Assembly (NCBI GenBank): GCA_035761805.1
Contig: DASTQL010000006.1
Span: 1-14,706 of the forward strand
DNA from: DASTQL01 sp035761805
GTDB lineage: Bacteria > Actinomycetota > Actinomycetes > Jiangellales > Jiangellaceae
Length of the DNA stretch: 14,706 bases
Direction: 5' to 3'
The notes under the pieces are model-generated. The model was not told where the DNA came from. It searched no databases and saw only the letters and a list, made by a program, of their open reading frames with translations. The position numbers were made by a program, and so were the translations under genes. This document shows, piece after piece, positions 8,885 through 14,706 of this stretch (its first letter is position 1; each line of letters begins with the position of its first letter).

Positions 8885-9349
8885 TCACGGCTGATCTGCG
8901 CGCCAGGACCCCGGGCGCCACAGGTCGACCGGCCGCCCCGTCGTCCGGTCGCCGGCCGGCAGGGCACGCCGGGGCCCCACCACGTGGGTGCGCCGGCGGA
9001 GCTCGCGCCGCAGCAGCTCGAGCTGTGCCTCCATCCGTACGGCGTGCGTGCGCAGCTCGTCCACGTCGCGCTGCAGGTCGATGATGCGCTTGATGCCGGC
9101 GAGGTTGACGCCCTCCTCCTGGGAGAGCCGCTGTACCTCGCGGAGGTCCGCGATGTCCCGCAGCGAGTAGCGGCGCCCACCTCCTCCCGTACGGCCGGGG
9201 GTCACCAGGCCCAGCCGGTCGTACTGCCGCAGGGTCTGCGGGTGCATGCCGGCCAGCTGGGCGGCCACCGAGATCACGTAGATCGGGGTGTCGTCGGCGA
9301 GCTCGAAGGCGCCGGCCGGGCCGACGGCGAAGCGCGGGTCGCGCGGCAC
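8885..9349 (-). CDS. hspR: HspR, MerR-family heat-shock repressor
   Basis: A 154-residue MerR-like repressor. The winged-helix DNA-binding part spans about 21-90: IYVISVAAQLAGMHPQTLRQ is followed by YDRLGLVTPGRTGGGGRRYS, and the wing ends at the DIADLREVQRL segment. A coiled-coil dimerisation helix follows at about 92-120 and a basic, Pro/Arg-rich tail to the end. HspR binds HAIR operators with DnaK acting as co-repressor, so heat-titrated DnaK relieves repression. GTG at 9347-9349 was chosen because GGAGG lies about five bases upstream and because it starts 10 bases after the dnaJ stop; the longer open frame upstream only shadows dnaJ. As the fourth gene of the operon it is autoregulated through the two HAIR sites before dnaK. 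Confidence 0.95.
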   Translation of the reverse strand: MPRDPRFAVGPAGAFELADDTPIYVISVAAQLAGMHPQTLRQYDRLGLVTPGRTGGGGRRYSLRDIADLREVQRLSQEEGVNLAGIKRIIDLQRDVDELRTHAVRMEAQLELLRRELRRRTHVVGPRRALPAGDRTTGRPVDLWRPGSWRADQP

Positions 9350-9359
9350 GACCGCCTCC

Positions 9360-10532
9360 TCACCGTCCGGCGGCGGCGGCGCGCAACAGCTCCGCACGCA
9401 CGTCGTCGCCGGACGTCGCGTCGCGGAAGGCCTCGAGGGCCGCCTTGGCCGCGCCGTCCACCCGCTGTGGTACGGCCACCTCGACGGTGACCAGCAGGTC
9501 GCCGCGCGACCCATCCGACCGCTGGGCCCCCTTGCCCCGTACGCGGAAGGTACGGCCGTTGGGGGTTCCCGGTGGCACCTTGAGGGTGACGGGTGAACCG
9601 CCCAGCGTGGGCACGCGGATCTCGGCGCCAAGGGTCGCCTCGGGGAAGGTGACCGGCACGGAGACGGTCAGGTGTTCGCCCCTGCGGCCGAAGACGGCGT
9701 GCGGCTGGACGTGCACGGTGACGTACAGGTCACCGGCCGGACCCCCGCGCTCACCGGGTGCGCCCTTGCCGCGCAACCGGATGCGCCGGCCGTCCCCCAC
9801 ACCCGCGGGGATCCGGACCTGCATGGTGCGGCTGGTCGTCCCGCGGCCGGAGCCGTGGCAGACCGGGCAGGGTTCGTCCACGACGAGGCCGCGACCGCGG
9901 CAGTCCCGGCACGGCTCGGACAGTGCGAAGCGGCCCGAGTCGGTGCTGGTGTGGCCGGTGCCCGAGCAGGTCGGGCATACCCGCGGGACGGTGCCGGCCT
10001 TGGCACCGGTGCCGGCACAGGCGGTGCACGCCGCGGCGCTCGTCATGCGCAGCGGGACGGTGACGCCCTCGACCGCCTCCGTGAAGGTGATCGTCACCTC
10101 GCTCTCGACATCGGCTCCGCGACGGCCGGGGGTGGTCGTTCGGGTGCGCTGGCCGAAGATGCCCCCGAACACGTCGCCGAGCCCACCCGTGCCGGTGCCG
10201 GTCGTCCCGCCCTGGCCGAAGAGGTCGCCGAAGTCGAAGGTGAAGGAGCCGTCGCCGGCTCCCCCACCCCCGCCGGGGACCCGGAAGCCACCGGACCCGA
10301 AGAGCGTGCGCGCCTCGTCGTACTCCTTGCGCTTGCTCGGGTCGGACAGCACCGAGTAGGCCTCGGAGACCTCCTTGAACCGCGTCTCCGACGCCGTGTC
10401 GTCGCGGTTGCGGTCGGGGTGCAGCTGGCGCGCGAGCTTGCGGTAGGCCTTCTTGACGTCGTCGGCGGAGGCGTCCTTGGGGACGCCGAGGACCTTGTAG
10501 TAGTCCTTCTCGATCCAGTCCTTGGTGCTCAA
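9360..10532 (-). CDS. dnaJ: DnaJ (Hsp40) co-chaperone, type I, TTG start
   Basis: A 390-residue type I J-protein that stimulates DnaK ATPase and delivers unfolded substrates. The J domain at about 9-76 contains HPD at 38-40. A Gly/Phe-rich linker runs about 78-130 and includes a run of Gly at 87-91. The zinc domain has four C-x2-C-x-G-x-G units: C169/C172, C186/C189, C208/C211 and C222/C225. The C-terminal substrate-binding domains run about 235-360. The MSTKDWIEKDYYKVLGV start matches the actinobacterial DnaJ1 form linked to dnaK. The initiation codon is TTG (10530-10532), 8 bases after an unusually strong purine run GGAGGGAGGG (10541-10550). It lies 33 bases after grpE and 10 before hspR, within one operon. 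Confidence 0.97.
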   Translation of the reverse strand: MSTKDWIEKDYYKVLGVPKDASADDVKKAYRKLARQLHPDRNRDDTASETRFKEVSEAYSVLSDPSKRKEYDEARTLFGSGGFRVPGGGGGAGDGSFTFDFGDLFGQGGTTGTGTGGLGDVFGGIFGQRTRTTTPGRRGADVESEVTITFTEAVEGVTVPLRMTSAAACTACAGTGAKAGTVPRVCPTCSGTGHTSTDSGRFALSEPCRDCRGRGLVVDEPCPVCHGSGRGTTSRTMQVRIPAGVGDGRRIRLRGKGAPGERGGPAGDLYVTVHVQPHAVFGRRGEHLTVSVPVTFPEATLGAEIRVPTLGGSPVTLKVPPGTPNGRTFRVRGKGAQRSDGSRGDLLVTVEVAVPQRVDGAAKAALEAFRDATSGDDVRAELLRAAAAGR

Positions 10533-10565
10533 CGGTCGTCCCCTCCCTCCTGTACGCGCGGTGTC

Positions 10566-11248
10566 TCAGGCCTGGGTGTCCCCTCCGTCCGGCAGGGCCG
10601 CTGTGGGCTCGGCCACCGCAACCCGGGCCGGCCGGATGACCCGCTCGCCGAACCGGTAGCCCGGCATGAGGACCTCGGTGCAGGTGGGCACCTCGATGTC
10701 GTCGGCGTAGCCGTGCATGAGCGCCTCGTGGACGGTCGGGTCGAACTCGTCGCCCGGCTCGCCGTAGCGCACGAGGCCGAGCTTGGCCGTCACCTGCTCC
10801 AGCGCCTCACCGACGCTCTTGAAGCCGCCGTTGAGGTCGCCGTGCTCGCGGGCCCGTCCGATGTCGTCGAGCACCGGGAGCAGCTCGGCGAGGACGTTGG
10901 CCACCGCGTTGTCGCGGACTGCCTCGCGGTCGCGCTCGACCCGCCGGCGGTAGTTGATGTACTCCGCCTGGAGCCGGCGCAGGTCCTCCAGGCGCTCCCC
11001 GGCCTCGCGGCGGGCCTGGTCCAGCTCCTGGCCCAGGTCCTCGATGCCGGCGATCTCCTCGGCGAGCTCCCGCTCCATCCGGGCGCCCTCGTCGGGCCGG
11101 TCGGTCCGGTTGCCACCGTCCCCGCCCGCCGGGCCGGCGGGCGCGGGCCCCGAGGACGGGCTCGGGCCCCGCACGCGGCCGGTGAGCGGGTCGATGCGGC
11201 GGCGGTCCCGGATCACGGGCTCGCCCTGCTCGTTCCGCTCCTCCTGGC

Positions 11249-11252
<4 letters not shown>
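10566..11252 (-). CDS. grpE: GrpE nucleotide exchange factor for DnaK
   Basis: A 228-residue GrpE. The first ~58 residues are a disordered Pro/Gly/Arg-rich extension. A long dimerising helix spans about 60-115 (with LRRLQAEYINYRRRVERDRE), a four-helix region with LLPVLDDIGRA lies at 124-134, and the C-terminal beta-wing includes FDPTVHEALMH at 170-180 and GYRFGERVIRPARVAVAE at 198-215. It releases ADP from DnaK to reset the folding cycle. It starts at GTG (11250-11252) overlapping the dnaK TGA by 4 bases (GTGA), with GGGAG upstream in the end of dnaK, so translation is coupled to dnaK. The N-terminal extension is longer than in E. coli GrpE but normal for actinobacteria. Confidence 0.96.
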
Positions 11253-13135
<1,883 letters not shown>

Positions 13136-13228
13136 GGCGGGTTCCTCCTGTGGACTCCGTGGTCCGGTAGCTGGGTGGTGTGGTGTGGTGTCGGTGCTGT
13201 CGTGGGTCGTTGCTGGGTCGCTGTCGCG

Positions 13229-13249
13229 GTTGAGTGCAGCTCACTCAAG
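13229..13249. promoter_or_regulatory. HAIR operator 1 of dnaK (promoter-proximal)
   Basis: GTTGAGT (13229-13235), 7-base spacer, ACTCAAG (13243-13249). The inner six bases of each arm match the HspR inverted-repeat consensus perfectly. It lies about 94 bases upstream of the dnaK start, over the predicted -10/start of the vegetative-like promoter, so HspR binding there should block initiation. Confidence 0.9.
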
Positions 13250-13277
13250 TCTGTGGTCACCGGTTGGGGACTGTCAA
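13248..13277 (-). promoter_or_regulatory. Possible vegetative promoter of dnaK
   Basis: On the minus strand TTGACA (13277-13272) is a perfect -35 hexamer. After 18 bases it is followed by CAGACT (13253-13248), close to the TAGACT-like -10 elements of high-GC actinobacteria. The -10 touches HAIR 1 and HAIR 2 lies just upstream of the -35, which fits HspR control. The -10 is imperfect, so confidence is moderate. Confidence 0.45.
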
Positions 13278-13281
13278 CCGA

Positions 13282-13302
13282 GTTGAGTCTATGTCGCTCA
13301 AC
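13282..13302. promoter_or_regulatory. HAIR operator 2 of dnaK (distal)
   Basis: GTTGAGT (13282-13288), 7-base spacer, GCTCAAC (13296-13302). There is one departure from the consensus second arm (G for the first A of ACTCAA). It lies 53 bases, about five helical turns, from HAIR 1, so two HspR dimers could sit on the same face of the DNA. Confidence 0.85.
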
Positions 13303-13325
13303 CTGTGGATGGCCGAAGGCATTCC
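13300..13325 (-). promoter_or_regulatory. SigR/SigH-type promoter of dnaK
   Basis: On the minus strand GGAAT (13325-13321), 18 bases, GTT (13302-13300): an exact match to the SigR/SigH core GGAAY-N18-GTT with the same spacing as the site found before clpB. The GTT -10 element is formed by the outer arm of HAIR 2, so HspR bound there should occlude it. Predicted start is near 13292, giving a leader of about 157 bases. Confidence 0.65.
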
Positions 13326-13594
13326 CGCTGCGCTGGCTGGATCGCGGCCACCCGCGCACCACGGGAGAGTCCGGGTTCGGCACGGCGCAGGTGCCGATGA
13401 TCATGCGCAACGCCGAACTATCCGGGCCCAGCGCCCCGCCGGCCACCGGCACCACGAGGTCCCGACTCGCGTCGATGACCTGGGCGGCATCGGCGGCACA
13501 ACTGACGAGCGGGTGGACCGACGCGCGAACTCGATCATCTGCTTGATATGCGGGTGATCCTCCGGGACATTTCGCCAGGGGGCCTCCTGGCGAG
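13326..13594. other. Gene-free stretch between the dnaK promoter and the recombinase remnant
   Basis: About 270 bases with no convincing gene. Frames stay open on both strands, as expected at this GC content, but none has a ribosome site or a recognisable motif. The composition dips slightly (an AT-richer patch near 13530-13575, including a TTGATATGC segment), and an 8-bp hairpin closes the stretch at 13572-13593. It probably holds a junction between core DNA and a decayed mobile element. The exact boundary is not visible. Confidence 0.5.
13572..13593. repeat. Perfect 8-bp inverted repeat just before the recombinase remnant
   Basis: TCGCCAGG (13572-13579), 6-base loop, CCTGGCGA (13586-13593). 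There is no T-tract. It lies right before the recombinase reading frame, where an element end, a recombinase binding site or a leftover terminator could be. The role is not determinable from one copy. Confidence 0.55.
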
Positions 13595-14492
13595 ATGCGG
13601 AGAGCGAGGCGCCCGATGTTTCGGTTGAGCCCGGGTGATGTGCTGGCGTTCATGACCGCCCAGCGCGCCGGCGCGCCGTCGGGGCCGGGGCCGCGTCCGG
13701 TGCGCCAGGACGGGGCCGGGGTGTCGACCCGGACGCTGCGGCGGCGGCTTCGAGTGTGTCCGGGTTGTTCGCCTTCCTGTACGCCCGCGGGGACGTGGCC
13801 GCGAACCCCGGTGCCGCGGGGGCTGCCCAGCCGGCGGGAACGGCTGCGCCCGTCCCAGCCGGTGCCGCTGGTGCGCTCGACCCGCACGCTGCCGCGGGTG
13901 CTGGCCCCCGGGCAGGTGGACGCGTTGACCGGCGCCCTGCGCACCCACCGGGACCGGGCCATGGTGGCGGCGATGGTGCTCGGCGGGCTGCGCCGTTGCG
14001 AGGTCCTCGGGTTGCGGCTGGTCGACCTGCGCCCGGTCGAGCGGCGGGTGTTCATCGCCGACGGCAAGGGCGGGCACCAGCTGCTGGTCCCGGTGTCGGC
14101 CCGGTTCTTCGCCGAGGTCGGCGCCTACCTGGACCGGGAACGCCCGGCCCGCCTGGGCACCGACCGGGTGTTCGTGGTGCTGAAGGGACCGCGCCGGGGT
14201 GAGCCGCTGTCCGCGGCCGGGCTGGACGAGGTCCTGACCGGTGCCCGCCGCCGGGCCGGCCTGCCGCACGCCACCTGCCACGAGCTGCGGCACACCTGCC
14301 TGACCCGGCTGCGGGAGGCCGGGATGGCCCTGGAGGCGGTGCAGGCCCAGGCCGGGCACGCCTCGATCGAGTCCACCCGCATCTACCTGCACCGGGCCTG
14401 CCGATGACTGGCTGGCCGCGCAGTACCGGCGGGCGGCCGAGGCGATCGACGCGCAGGCCCTCGCCGGGGCAGCACCGGTCGGGGCACCGTGA
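13595..14492 (+). pseudogene. Decayed tyrosine recombinase/integrase (5'-truncated, frameshifted)
   Basis: The frame from 13595 (or ATG at 13616) to 14407 reads as a phage-integrase-family recombinase, with catalytic residues Arg133 (GGLRRCEVLGL), Lys158 (ADGKGGH), His229 and Arg232 (HELRHTCLTRL), His255 (AGHASIESTRIYLH) and Tyr264 all present. Three frameshifts interrupt it. A shift near 13750 puts the segment SGLFAFLYARGDVAANP into the next frame. An extra C in the CCCC run at 13806-13809 restores the frame. An extra base near 14399 truncates the end, beyond which ADDWLAAQYRRAAEAIDAQ continues in another frame to TGA 14490-14492. The N-terminal core-binding domain also looks incomplete. With no intact frame it is most likely inactive, unless the shifts are sequencing errors. 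Confidence 0.8.
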
Positions 14493-14706
14493 TGGGCGCG
14501 GTGAACGGGACGGCGCCGCTGCCCGCCTGGGCGGACCTGGAGCCGGTGGCCCCGCAGATGGTCGCCACGATGCGCCGCTACCTGACCCAGATCGGCTGCG
14601 TGCTGCGCCCGGGCAGCGTGGTCAACGCCGACGGGGCGCTGCGCTGTTTCGCCGGCTTCCTGGCCGCGGCCGCGCCGGAGGTGACCAGCACCGCGCAGGT
14701 CACCCG
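14492..14706 (+). CDS. Second tyrosine recombinase, N-terminal part (runs off the window)
   Basis: An open frame from ATG 14492 (or GTG 14489) to the window end, 71 residues visible. PLPAWADLEPVAPQMVATMR begins the part that resembles the SAM-like core-binding domain of phage-integrase recombinases, including the FAGFLAAAAPEVTSTAQVTR segment that usually leads into the DNA-contacting helices. Its ATG overlaps the stop of the preceding recombinase by one base (TGATG), so the two were once co-translated. This is the arrangement of Tn554-like tnpA-tnpB pairs and of recombinase trios. The catalytic domain lies outside the window, so activity cannot be judged. Confidence 0.7.
   Translation, partial: MGAVNGTAPLPAWADLEPVAPQMVATMRRYLTQIGCVLRPGSVVNADGALRCFAGFLAAAAPEVTSTAQVT

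Overview
The window is very GC-rich and comes from a mycothiol-producing actinobacterium. Three things support this: an S-(hydroxymethyl)mycothiol dehydrogenase gene, an hspR-regulated dnaK-grpE-dnaJ-hspR-clpB heat-shock cluster with HAIR operators, and wide use of GTG/TTG starts with 4-nt GTGA gene overlaps. The style suggests a Geodermatophilales- or Nocardioides-like actinomycete, but the genus cannot be fixed from the sequence alone.

Layout. (1) Positions 25-1417, minus strand: a membrane protein with a C-terminal F420/deazaflavin nitroreductase-like domain, and upstream of it a 60-residue coiled-coil-like protein. (2) Positions 1558-3442: a 48-residue zinc-ribbon-like protein (+) converges on a two-gene minus-strand operon, mscR followed by a metallo-beta-lactamase-fold hydrolase, which should detoxify formaldehyde through mycothiol. 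(3) Positions 3619-6004, plus strand: a tightly packed three-gene cassette. It encodes a 79-residue peptide made mostly of 13 Asp-Gly/Ser-Gly-Ala repeats, a JmjC/cupin_4 (ROXA-like) Fe(II)/2-oxoglutarate hydroxylase and a sucrase/ferredoxin-like thioredoxin-fold [2Fe-2S] protein. I see this as the most likely undescribed system in the window: a repetitive peptide translated in line with a protein hydroxylase and a possible redox partner. (4) Positions 6005-6186: a pair of 58-nt palindromic repeats at an exact 83-nt period between convergent genes.

(5) Positions 6180-13325, minus strand: the HspR regulon. The order of transcription is dnaK, grpE, dnaJ (TTG start), hspR, then clpB behind its own promoter. 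There is one perfect HAIR operator before clpB and two before dnaK. Each of these promoter regions also holds an exact GGAAY-N18-GTT match to the SigR/SigH thiol-oxidative-stress sigma factor consensus, interlocked with the HAIR. The chaperone genes therefore look repressed by HspR (helped by DnaK) and activated by a SigR/SigH-type factor. (6) Positions 13326-14706, plus strand: a recombinase remnant. It begins with about 270 bp without a gene, then a 5'-truncated, multiply frameshifted tyrosine recombinase that keeps all its catalytic residues, then the start of a second tyrosine recombinase overlapping the first by one base and running off the window. This is the arrangement of a Tn554-like or recombinase-in-tandem (RIT-type) element placed just upstream of the dnaK control region.
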